A DNA stretch of 6,200 nucleotides from an uncultured Alphaproteobacteria bacterium (GTDB lineage: Bacteria > Pseudomonadota > Alphaproteobacteria > Thalassobaculales > Thalassobaculaceae): the NCBI GenBank assembly GCA_938028645.1, contig CALIMD010000042.1, positions 1 through 6,200 on the forward strand, read 5' to 3'. The notes beneath the pieces were generated by a model. That model had not been told where the DNA came from and made no database searches. It was given only the letters and a program-made list of their open reading frames with translations. This document shows positions 1 to 5,799 of the stretch, one piece after another (the first letter of the stretch is position 1; every line of letters starts with the position of its first letter). Position numbers and translations under genes: made by a program.

Positions 1-261
1 TTGAGGACGACTAGTCAGAATTATTCAAATATTTCTGAAAAGATTTCTGTGTTCTCTGGTGGGCGAGAGCTTTTACCGCTACCTTCGTTTTGGAGCTTGG
101 ATAATCTTTCTGGATTATCTCAACTATCTAATGAGGTACATCGTCAGGCCTCTATGATTGGGTATATTAATTCTTTTCACCTTATGGCATTCGCAGCGTT
201 AGCAGCTGTTCCCTTAGTTGCTTTTATGACTCACAGCCAGACAAAAAATAATAATGAATAA
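1..261 (+). CDS. DHA2/EmrB-type MFS efflux transporter, C-terminal fragment
   Basis: This is the last 86 codons of a gene whose start lies upstream of the window. The TTG at base 1 is an internal codon, not a start. The fragment begins with a polar stretch (about residues 1-20, SQNYSNISEKIS) that resembles the periplasmic loop before the last helix of DHA2 (14-TM) drug:H+ antiporters. Next comes EVHRQASMIGYINSFHLMAF (about 45-64), which fits the 'RQA...Y.d.F' signature of that family. A hydrophobic helix follows (about 57-77, the presumed final TM segment), then a short polar tail, TKNNNE. The predicted role is proton-driven export of drugs or metabolites across the inner membrane, often with an EmrA-type adaptor encoded upstream. 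It ends 15 bp before the stop of the convergent cyclase gene, with no obvious terminator. The family call rests on the C-terminal pattern only; the substrate is unknown. Confidence 0.7.
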   Translation: MRTTSQNYSNISEKISVFSGGRELLPLPSFWSLDNLSGLSQLSNEVHRQASMIGYINSFHLMAFAALAAVPLVAFMTHSQTKNNNE

Positions 262-276
262 CAGATACTTATGGGG

Positions 277-966
277 TTAGTCTATAACAGCCACCGCTCG
301 TATTGGACTACCTGTTCCACCTTTTATTTTGAGTGGAAATCCAATAAATCTAAATCTTCCTTTTCCAATTAGTTTATCTAGGTTCATTAGGCCTTCCATA
401 TGTGTAATTCCGCGTTTTGCACAAGCTATATGTGCTTTGAAGTTAGCTTCTCCTTCTGGTGCGGGACTGATTGCTTCGACCCCAAACATAATAATCTCTT
501 TGTCTGCCAGCCAATGAACCGTATCAACATGCAGGCCGGGGAAGTCATGGAGGTACTCGGCTTTTCCAAAAAGCCTTTCATTTACACCCATATGAATTAG
601 CACAGTATCGCCTTTACGAATCTCTTCACCTGTATTCCCAAGGGCTGCCTCCATTTCATCTATGGTTATTTCGTGCTTTAAGGGGACATCCGAGAGATCA
701 AGACACACAGCTTCAGTATAGAAATTTTCTAACGGTACTTCATCAATTGAAGCCGCTTCAGGGGATGGATTAAAATGACAGGGAGCATCCACATGAGTCG
801 CCGAATGATCACTTATCGATAAAGTCAATGATTTAGAGGTGAATTCTGTTTTTCCTGCTTTTTTTACTTCTGTATGGTCATTCCAAACAGTCATAATAAC
901 TGGGGGATGGGAGGGGTGTGCTGGTGTGCGATGCTCTATTGTGCGACTTAAATCTATTAATTGCAT
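277..966 (-). CDS. Cyclase family protein (kynurenine formamidase-like metal hydrolase)
   Basis: A 229-residue protein of the cyclase/KynB family (PF04199), whose members are metal-dependent hydrolases that cleave formyl-amides, isatin-type lactams or related substrates. The metal-binding signature HxxTHxDxPxH is intact as DHSATHVDAPCHF: H54, H58, D60 and H64. The core strand TVLIHMG is at 121-127 and FGVEAISP at 161-168. H179 and E191 (MEGLMNL) sit where the family usually has further active-site residues. The length is normal for the family (about 210-260). An upstream TTG would add five residues, but it overlaps the GGGGAG ribosome site. The ATG at 966 has that site 7 nt upstream and begins MQLIDLS, the typical family N-terminus. 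There is no signal peptide, so it is probably cytoplasmic. It is transcribed alone, divergent from the reductase gene. Without tryptophan-pathway neighbours there is no reason to call it KynB; the substrate is unknown. Confidence 0.85.
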   Translation of the reverse strand: MQLIDLSRTIEHRTPAHPSHPPVIMTVWNDHTEVKKAGKTEFTSKSLTLSISDHSATHVDAPCHFNPSPEAASIDEVPLENFYTEAVCLDLSDVPLKHEITIDEMEAALGNTGEEIRKGDTVLIHMGVNERLFGKAEYLHDFPGLHVDTVHWLADKEIIMFGVEAISPAPEGEANFKAHIACAKRGITHMEGLMNLDKLIGKGRFRFIGFPLKIKGGTGSPIRAVAVID

Positions 967-973
967 AAGAAAT

Positions 974-979
974 CTCCCC
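974..979 (-). promoter_or_regulatory. Ribosome binding site deciding the cyclase start
   Basis: On the minus strand this reads GGGGAG, 7 nt before the ATG whose first base is 966. The alternative upstream TTG (981-979) overlaps this element and so cannot use it. This supports the shorter 229-residue product. Confidence 0.75.
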
Positions 980-1073
980 AATAATTTGTTATAACCCTAT
1001 TTATAATCATTAATTTTTGAATTTTAAATTAAGTTATCAGCTATAAGTTTAATAGTGCCAGATGCTATCGTAC

Positions 1074-1083
1074 CCTTGCAAGG
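1074..1083. promoter_or_regulatory. Perfect 10-bp palindrome CCTTGCAAGG, possible operator
   Basis: A perfect 5+5 palindrome about 78 bp before the reductase ATG, inside the divergent intergenic gap. Its CCTT/AAGG half-sites recur in the dyad at 1105-1125. Short GC-edged palindromes in such gaps are often binding sites of dimeric repressors. No regulator gene is present in this window to pair it with. Confidence 0.35.
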
Positions 1084-1104
1084 TAGTAGATAATTACACT
1101 GATC

Positions 1105-1125
1105 ACCTTTCAGGAAAAGGTCCTT
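1105..1125. repeat. Nested dyads ACCTTT-N5-AAAGGT and AAGGTCCTT
   Basis: ACCTTT (1105-1110) and AAAGGT (1116-1121) form a perfect 6-bp inverted repeat with a 5-bp spacer. AAGG-T-CCTT (1117-1125) forms a second dyad that shares its right arm. The element lies 36-56 bp before the reductase ATG, in the likely 5' leader. It could be a second operator related to the 1074-1083 palindrome, or a small leader hairpin. There is no T-run after it, so it does not look like an intrinsic terminator. Confidence 0.35.
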
Positions 1126-1160
1126 ACTAGTTTACTTTAATAAAAAATTTGGAGTAGTTT

Positions 1161-2192
1161 ATGTCCGTAACCAGTACTCAAATTGAGCTTGCAGCGCGCC
1201 CAGTTGGGGATCCCAAGCATAGTGATTTCAAAATTGTAAAGGTGGAGTTACCTGAAATTAAAGAAGGGGAGATGCTGTGTCGTATCATTTATCAATCGCT
1301 TGATCCATATATGCGAGGGAGGATGGATGATGCAAAGTCTTATGCGGTACCGGTTGCTATAGGTTCTGTAATGGAGGCGGGCTGTGTTGCAGAAGTAATG
1401 GAAAGTAAAAATGCCCGCTTCCAAACAGGTGATATTGTTAATGGACGATTTGGTTGGCGGACGCATATTATTTCTGACGGCGCGGGGGTTAGAAAAGTCA
1501 ATAAAGATATCGCCCCCATATCAACATCCATCGGTATATTGGGTATGCCTGGGATGACAGCTTATGTAGGCCTTTTAGATATTGGGGAACCCAAAGAGGG
1601 CGAAACGGTTGTGGTATCAGCTGCTTCTGGGGCTGTAGGAGCTGTTGTGGGCCAGATAGCAAAAATAAAAGGTTGCAAGGTAATCGGTGTGGCTGGCTCT
1701 ACAGAGAAGTGTGAATATGTAAGAGATGAGTTAGGTTTTGATGAGTGCATTAGCCATTATAATGAAGACCTTGCGATGCAGTTGAGTAACGTTTGCCCAA
1801 ATGGAATCGATGTATATTTTGAAAATGTTGGAGGAAAAGTTTTTGAGGCGGTCCTTCCTTTATTAAATGCGTTTGCGAGGATCCCGTTATGTGGACTTAT
1901 ATCGCGATATAGTCATGTTGGAGAGTTTCCAGGGCCTAATCTTTTGCCTACACTAACACGATCTATATTGACGAATAGACTCAAGATCCAAGGTTATATA
2001 ATTACCGAACGCTGGAACAGGTTTCCCGAGTTTGAAAAAGACGTTAGTGCTTGGATCGATAGTGGAAAGCTTAAATATAAAGAAGACTTTGTGGATGGAA
2101 TCGAGCAAGCCCCAGAAGCATTTATGGGACTTTTAAAAGGTAAAAACTTTGGTAAACTAATTGTTCGTACTTCGGAGGACCCAACGTTATGA
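1161..2192 (+). CDS. NADP-dependent MDR oxidoreductase (CurA / leukotriene B4 dehydrogenase-like)
   Basis: A 343-residue zinc-independent medium-chain reductase of the group containing E. coli CurA and mammalian prostaglandin reductase/LTB4 12-hydroxydehydrogenase. These enzymes reduce the C=C bond of alpha,beta-unsaturated ketones or aldehydes with NADPH. The N-terminal GroES-like domain carries the diagnostic LDPYMRGRM (48-55). GMPGMTAYVGL (128-138) leads into a Rossmann fold with AASGAVG (154-160). K183 after the second beta-strand fits NADP phosphate binding. FENVGG (220-225), LISRY (246-250) and the C-terminal KNFGKLIV (328-335) are also typical. No zinc-ligand pattern of alcohol dehydrogenases is seen. 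GGAG lies 6 nt before the ATG. The stop overlaps the MaoC start by 4 bp, so the two are probably translationally coupled. The exact substrate is unknown. Confidence 0.88.
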   Translation: MSVTSTQIELAARPVGDPKHSDFKIVKVELPEIKEGEMLCRIIYQSLDPYMRGRMDDAKSYAVPVAIGSVMEAGCVAEVMESKNARFQTGDIVNGRFGWRTHIISDGAGVRKVNKDIAPISTSIGILGMPGMTAYVGLLDIGEPKEGETVVVSAASGAVGAVVGQIAKIKGCKVIGVAGSTEKCEYVRDELGFDECISHYNEDLAMQLSNVCPNGIDVYFENVGGKVFEAVLPLLNAFARIPLCGLISRYSHVGEFPGPNLLPTLTRSILTNRLKIQGYIITERWNRFPEFEKDVSAWIDSGKLKYKEDFVDGIEQAPEAFMGLLKGKNFGKLIVRTSEDPTL

Positions 2193-2665
2193 ATACACAG
2201 AATGAGAAACGGCGATTTGAAAGTTTCGAATCGTTAGTGGCTGAAACAGGCAAAGAGCTAGGAGTAAGCGATTGGCATAAAGTTGATCAGGAGCAAATTA
2301 ATACCTTTGCAGAGGCGACTGGGGACCATCAATGGATTCATGTTGATGTCGAGCGTTCTATAAAAGAATCTCCGTATGGAGCTCCCATAGCACACGGACA
2401 TCTAACTTTATCGTTGGTTCCAATGTTATTGTCATCAACAATTGAGTATATGCCTAAAACCACGGGGATTAATTACGGTTTAGACAAAGTAAGATTTATG
2501 GCACCAGTCAAAGCAGGAAAAAGAGTGCGAGGCCGCGTTAGCCTGCGAAGTGCAGAACGGACAAATGAAAAAACTGTTAAAGTTATGTTTAGCACTATCA
2601 TAGAAATAGAGGGAGAAGAAAAGCCCGCGTGTATTGCAGACTCCATAGCCCTTTATCTAAATTAG
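2189..2665 (+). CDS. MaoC-family (R)-specific enoyl-CoA hydratase-like protein
   Basis: A 158-residue single hot-dog-fold protein of the MaoC/NodN hydratase type, whose best-known members hydrate trans-2-enoyl-CoA to (R)-3-hydroxyacyl-CoA. The hydratase-2 signature is visible as TFAEATGDHQWIHVD (39-53), with catalytic-type D46 and H51. It is followed by GAPIAHGHLTLSL (64-76), the conserved 'iaHG' turn. NYGLDKVRFMAPVKAG (95-110) matches the region lining the hot-dog sheet. The length is normal for a stand-alone MaoC. The residue after D46 is His with Gln next, rather than the common N-P pair. The ATG overlaps the reductase stop (ATGA), and GGAGG sits 10 nt upstream inside the reductase gene. 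Pairing with an NADPH enone reductase suggests consecutive steps on an unsaturated acyl or keto compound; that link is an inference. Confidence 0.87.
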   Translation: MNTQNEKRRFESFESLVAETGKELGVSDWHKVDQEQINTFAEATGDHQWIHVDVERSIKESPYGAPIAHGHLTLSLVPMLLSSTIEYMPKTTGINYGLDKVRFMAPVKAGKRVRGRVSLRSAERTNEKTVKVMFSTIIEIEGEEKPACIADSIALYLN

Positions 2666-2671
2666 TAAAAA

Positions 2672-3415
2672 CTAGAATTCACTAAGAAGTTTTCCATAGC
2701 CTTCGTATTGGTCGTTAATTTTTGACAACCGTAACGCATGCCAATAGCTTGCGGAATTAATGGAGATGACGGGTTTTTTGCGCTTTTTTTCCTCAGTTGC
2801 AGCTTGCTCCATAAAATGAAGGTTCGTCCCAAACTGAATCAAAGCCTCTATGTCTCTTCCATCAATTTCGTTTAAAGCATCCGATAGAGTCTGGTGTGTG
2901 ATATCTGCGATTGCAACGGGGCTTGGACATCTAAGTCCTATGAAACGGACTACATTATAGCCTAAGTCATCAAAAAACTTGGTTATATGTTCATCGGCTA
3001 TTGGCATATAAGGAGAGAGAATACCGATGTTTTTTACTTCGAGTTTTTTCAACGCTTCAGCAACCGCAAACGAGCCTCCTGTTACTGGTACACCAGTTCT
3101 GTTTTCCAACATTTCCTTGCGCGATAAAGCGGCATCAAGACCATCCCAGACGATTAGAGAGGACATTCCAACTATCAAAATATCGGGGTTCATTGTTTTA
3201 ACTCTGTCGACGGCAGCAACCATATCGGTTTCGCTCAACCGAACCATTGTATCAAAATCCTTGTCGGTTTTAATAGGCATATTTGGTAGAGTTATTCTGC
3301 CTATATGGTTTGTTATACCTGGGCTTCGTAAATCGTCAAAATCTGGTTGTACAATCGTATTGGTAGAGGGGATAACCGCCCCAACTTTCAGTTTCCACCC
3401 CCTTTGATCTGGCAT
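2672..3415 (-). CDS. AMDase / maleate isomerase-like protein (Asp/Glu racemase superfold) lacking both catalytic cysteines
   Basis: A 247-residue protein resembling maleate cis-trans isomerase and arylmalonate decarboxylase (AMDase). Known members handle carboxylates through an enediolate-type intermediate and use one or two cysteines. PSTN (16-19), TGGSFAVAEAL (112-122), SPY (134-136, the conserved Tyr) and SINSASYWHALR (218-229) fit the family. The first cysteine loop instead reads GMSSLIVWDG (83-92), which looks like the AMDase GTS oxyanion loop. The second reads QFGTNLH (194-200), with Gly where the Cys normally stands before TNL. The only cysteine is C163, in RCPSP. The start is the ATG at 3415, 5 nt after a strong AGGAGG; a TTG one codon upstream would be too close to that site. 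It is the last gene of the pxpA-M20 operon, 69 bp after the peptidase. Fold call good; reaction unknown. Confidence 0.75.
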   Translation of the reverse strand: MPDQRGWKLKVGAVIPSTNTIVQPDFDDLRSPGITNHIGRITLPNMPIKTDKDFDTMVRLSETDMVAAVDRVKTMNPDILIVGMSSLIVWDGLDAALSRKEMLENRTGVPVTGGSFAVAEALKKLEVKNIGILSPYMPIADEHITKFFDDLGYNVVRFIGLRCPSPVAIADITHQTLSDALNEIDGRDIEALIQFGTNLHFMEQAATEEKKRKKPVISINSASYWHALRLSKINDQYEGYGKLLSEF

Positions 3416-3420
3416 CAATT

Positions 3421-3426
3421 CCTCCT
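3421..3426 (-). promoter_or_regulatory. Strong ribosome binding site of the AMDase-like gene
   Basis: On the minus strand this reads AGGAGG, the full consensus, 5 nt before the ATG at 3415 and only 2 nt from the preceding TTG. It is the strongest Shine-Dalgarno site in the window. The last gene of the operon may therefore be translated independently after the 69-bp gap. Confidence 0.75.
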
Positions 3427-3484
3427 TTTTTAGGAATGATATGAGCTTCGTTGACCCCCAAACTTTGTGGAGTTCTGGCCGTTA

Positions 3485-4882
3485 TCATGTTACGTTGAAA
3501 TTGGGCTCTCCGATATCCCAAAACAAACCAGCCATCATTTCAAGGCCCTCTCGAATTATGGGCGCTAATATATGTTCGTTGGGAGCGTGTTGTGAGCAGG
3601 AAGCGTAGCTGTGAGGCACCCAAAGTGTTGGGAGGCCTAAGATTTCGCTGAACACATCATTTGGTAGTCCACCTCCTAAATTTGGAAGTATTGCAGGTTT
3701 TTTGTCTGTAGTTTTCTGAATAGATGATACAGCCCAACGGACCCATGGGTTGTCCGGGTCTAATCGAGTGGCGTGCAATATACCCCTGTCTGCAGCTTTA
3801 ACAGACACTTGGGTGAAACCATTTTTTTTGAGATGACGCTCTAATGCGGGTATGACATCATCAACATTTGTTCCAACAACAAAGCGTAATTGGCATCTTG
3901 CTTTTGCATTCCCGGGAATTGCATTTACCGGTTTGTCAGGAACACCTGCTGTAAAGGCAAGGATTTCAAAACTATTCCAGGCGAAAACACGTTCGGCAGG
4001 TGTCAGAGACTTCTCACCCCAATCTGGGTCAACCCTTGGTCCATCCTCGCCACCATCTACTTCACAATCAGCTAAAGCCATTCTAATAGAGTTAGTAAGT
4101 GTGTTGGGTCTCCATTCCGGAACCTGGATTTGTCCTCTTTTATCTGAGATACATGCTAGCGCATTGGACAAAATCAAAGCGGGATTACCGATTAAACCAC
4201 CCCAGTTTCCCGAGTGATGTGCGCCTTCTCGCAAATTTACTTCAATATCAAAAACGAAACTTCCTCGGGATCCCATAAAAAGTGTTGGTCGTTCTGGCTG
4301 TAATCGAGGACCATCTGATGAAATTAGTACATCTGCTTTTAATATTTCTTTATTTTTTTGAGCGAATTCCGATAATCCAGGAGAACCGGACTCTTCCCCA
4401 GTTTCAATTATGATTTTTGAATTAAAACCTAAATTTCCTCGCGTCTTTAAGATGGCGGATAAAGCGCCAATATTGATGCTGTGTTGTCCTTTATTATCAG
4501 CTGTGCCACGACCATATATTTTATCCCCATCGATAAATAGGGACCATGGTGTTAAGTTTTTTAGCCATTTTTCTTCCTGACCTCTGACGACGTCGCCATG
4601 ACCATATGTTAAAACTGTTTTGAGTTTTTCGTCTTCTATTCGTTCAGCAAAAAAAATAGGGCCTGCCTTTGGATTAGGATTCTCAAAAACTTTGGTGTCG
4701 AAACCAAGAGGCGATAGTGTTAGCCGCATTTCTTCCATATATTCAGACATTTCATCTTTTCGTTCTTCAAATATCTGACTTTCGGTCTTGATGGCTATCC
4801 GGCGTTCTAGATCCTTTAAAAAATCACCACTATCAAAATATGTTGCTGCGCAGTTTATTGCATCCTGTCTACTCATAACCAT
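3485..4882 (-). CDS. M20-family metallopeptidase/amidohydrolase
   Basis: A 465-residue co-catalytic zinc hydrolase of family M20 (dipeptidase/ArgE/DapE/carboxypeptidase G2 relatives), which cleave peptide or N-acyl amide bonds. All expected metal and catalytic residues are visible: H95 and D97 in YGHGDVV, D129 in GRGTADNKG, E163-E164 in TGEESGS, D190 in ISSDGPR, and H432 in SQHAPNEH. The inserted dimerisation domain (roughly 200-340) carries REGAHHSGNWGG (219-229). The length and the DPDWGE and LPNLGGGLPNDVF motifs recall a large uncharacterised M20 subgroup of Proteobacteria. There is no signal peptide, so it is probably cytoplasmic. Two starts are possible: ATG 4882 (GGAG 10 nt upstream) or ATG 4876 (AAGG 9 nt upstream). 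It lies 38 bp after pxpA and ends in tandem in-frame stops TGA-TAA. The substrate is unknown; a dipeptide, N-carbamoyl or N-acyl amino acid would fit the family. Confidence 0.87.
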   Translation of the reverse strand: MVMSRQDAINCAATYFDSGDFLKDLERRIAIKTESQIFEERKDEMSEYMEEMRLTLSPLGFDTKVFENPNPKAGPIFFAERIEDEKLKTVLTYGHGDVVRGQEEKWLKNLTPWSLFIDGDKIYGRGTADNKGQHSINIGALSAILKTRGNLGFNSKIIIETGEESGSPGLSEFAQKNKEILKADVLISSDGPRLQPERPTLFMGSRGSFVFDIEVNLREGAHHSGNWGGLIGNPALILSNALACISDKRGQIQVPEWRPNTLTNSIRMALADCEVDGGEDGPRVDPDWGEKSLTPAERVFAWNSFEILAFTAGVPDKPVNAIPGNAKARCQLRFVVGTNVDDVIPALERHLKKNGFTQVSVKAADRGILHATRLDPDNPWVRWAVSSIQKTTDKKPAILPNLGGGLPNDVFSEILGLPTLWVPHSYASCSQHAPNEHILAPIIREGLEMMAGLFWDIGEPNFNVT

Positions 4883-4896
4883 TATCCTTTAGCTCC

Positions 4897-4925
4897 AATA
4901 GTCTAGTGTTATTAAACAGACTATT
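4897..4925 (-). other. Perfect 8-bp inverted repeat between pxpA and the M20 gene
   Basis: AATAGTCT (4897-4904) and AGACTATT (4918-4925) are exact reverse complements around a 13-nt loop. In the minus-strand transcript the 5' arm contains the pxpA stop codon (4923-4921). The 3' arm ends next to the GGAG of the peptidase gene. No T-run follows on the minus strand, so it is not a standard terminator. It may tune translation of the downstream gene, protect an mRNA end, or act as an RNase site. On the plus strand five T's follow the stem, but no plus-strand gene precedes it. Confidence 0.45.
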
Positions 4926-5703
4926 TTTGCTGTCGAAGTTGCATTTCGGGTAGGGGTTTTAATATTACACCTTCTTTTTCGAGCATCTCTTTTACTGCTG
5001 AAGCTATGGCCGGTCCAGTTGGTTCATCTCCATGTATACATATTGTGTCTACAGAAACCGGAATTTTTTTTCCACTATTAGCGATTATGATTCCATCTAA
5101 AACAATACTTCGAACCTGTTTGACAGCTTGTTGTTCGTTGCGGATCATAGCGTGCTCAAATTGTCGGCTTGTCATATTGCCGTCATCCTCATAGCTTCTA
5201 TCTGCGTAAGCTTCTGAAGCTACCTTGAGCCCTGATTCAATACCGGAATTGAATAAGTAAGAGCCTGCAACTGCAACTAAAATCAAATTTTTATCCACAC
5301 CGGAAATGCCTCGCGTTATGGCTTCAGCAATATCTTTAGACTCACTCGACATATTATTAAGAGCCCCATGTGGTTTTACGTGCGTGACTTTTGTATTTTC
5401 AATAACCGCCATAGCCTGTAGTGCGCCAATTTGATACGCGACACTGGTCTCAATCTCGTTCATGGGCATATATATTTTTCGTCTACCAAAACCCCAGATA
5501 TCATTAAACCCTGGATGAGCACCGATGCTTACATTGCGTTTTTTGGCCGTTTTAATAACCCTACTCATTACATTTGGGTCACCAGCATGAAATCCGCATG
5601 CTATATTTGCAGACGAAACACTTGCAAGCATCTCTTCGTCATTACCAATATCATAGACACCAAATCCTTCGCCGATGTCAGAGTTTAAATTTATAATTTT
5701 CAT
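4921..5703 (-). CDS. pxpA: 5-oxoprolinase subunit A (LamB/YcsF family)
   Basis: A 260-residue LamB/YcsF protein. PxpA acts with PxpB and PxpC as the prokaryotic ATP-dependent 5-oxoprolinase, converting 5-oxo-L-proline to L-glutamate in the cytoplasm. All family motifs are present in order: NLNSDIGEGFG (5-15), ANIACGFHAGDP (32-43), GAHPGFND and GFGRR (61-75), HVKPHGALNN (108-117), EAYADRSYEDDGNM (164-177) and ICIHGDEP (221-228). The length is slightly above the usual 245-255 because of a polar C-terminal tail. The Shine-Dalgarno site is weak: only A/G-rich sequence (AAGAACAAGA) precedes the ATG. It heads an operon with the M20 and AMDase-like genes and diverges from pxpB. That separation leaves room for a partner or substrate other than the standard one. 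Confidence 0.9.
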   Translation of the reverse strand: MKIINLNSDIGEGFGVYDIGNDEEMLASVSSANIACGFHAGDPNVMSRVIKTAKKRNVSIGAHPGFNDIWGFGRRKIYMPMNEIETSVAYQIGALQAMAVIENTKVTHVKPHGALNNMSSESKDIAEAITRGISGVDKNLILVAVAGSYLFNSGIESGLKVASEAYADRSYEDDGNMTSRQFEHAMIRNEQQAVKQVRSIVLDGIIIANSGKKIPVSVDTICIHGDEPTGPAIASAVKEMLEKEGVILKPLPEMQLRQQK

Positions 5704-5799
5704 AATCTTGTTCTTTGACTGATGAGTTGTAAAAATATAATAACTAAATATTCTTTAATTGTATAATCTATCCCCAGAAAATTGGAGTGAAATAGGTTT
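5704..5799. promoter_or_regulatory. Divergent promoter region between pxpA and pxpB
   Basis: A 96-bp very AT-rich gap between the two divergent starts. On the plus strand TTGACT (5715-5720) and a perfect TATAAT (5736-5741) form a candidate promoter with a short 15-bp spacer (16 if TTTGAC is used). A second perfect TATAAT lies at 5762-5767, 32 bp before the pxpB ATG, without a good -35. On the minus strand TTATAC and TTATTA are spaced 17 bp apart, but both are poor matches. No clear operator dyad is seen. The two transcripts probably share control because so little DNA separates them. Confidence 0.5.

Larger units (their letters stand above)
967..1160. promoter_or_regulatory. Divergent intergenic regulatory region, cyclase / MDR reductase
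   Basis: This 194-bp AT-rich gap separates two divergently transcribed genes and must carry both promoters. On the minus strand a possible -10 TATAAA lies at 1005-1000, with a weak TTTAAA -35 17 bp further upstream. On the plus strand TTGAAT (1017-1022) and TATAAG (1042-1047) form a possible promoter with a rather long 19-bp spacer. The hexamer TTATAA occurs twice (989-994 and 1001-1006). The half nearer the reductase holds two dyads, listed separately, downstream of the proposed plus-strand promoter, where a repressor could act. No riboswitch or RNA gene is recognised. The promoter boxes are weak matches read by eye. Confidence 0.4.

Noticed and set aside
277..966. Cyclase as kynurenine formamidase KynB
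   Set aside because: The metal site fits the whole PF04199 family. No tryptophan-degradation neighbours (kynA, kynU) are present, so the specific name is not justified.
967..1160. Riboswitch or small RNA in the 194-bp divergent gap
   Set aside because: No known riboswitch core or RNA-gene-like GC-rich structure is seen; only short dyads and AT-rich promoter-like sequence.
2663..2674. TAGT-AAAA-ACTA inverted repeat formed by the two convergent stop codons
   Set aside because: Only 4 bp of AT-rich stem arising from TAG stops on both strands; too weak for a terminator.
3027..3407. 126-codon plus-strand open frame antisense to the AMDase-like gene
   Set aside because: It lies wholly opposite a gene with clear family motifs, shows no domain pattern of its own and has no good ribosome site.
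3336..3521. 61-codon minus-strand open frame bridging the M20/AMDase-like gap
   Set aside because: It overlaps both flanking genes in another frame and has no recognisable motif. The gap is better explained as a leader with a strong ribosome site.
3852..4217. 121-codon plus-strand open frame antisense to the M20 gene
   Set aside because: The opposite strand encodes the conserved M20 dimerisation domain. The antisense translation is low-complexity and Ser/Pro-rich, with no recognisable motif.
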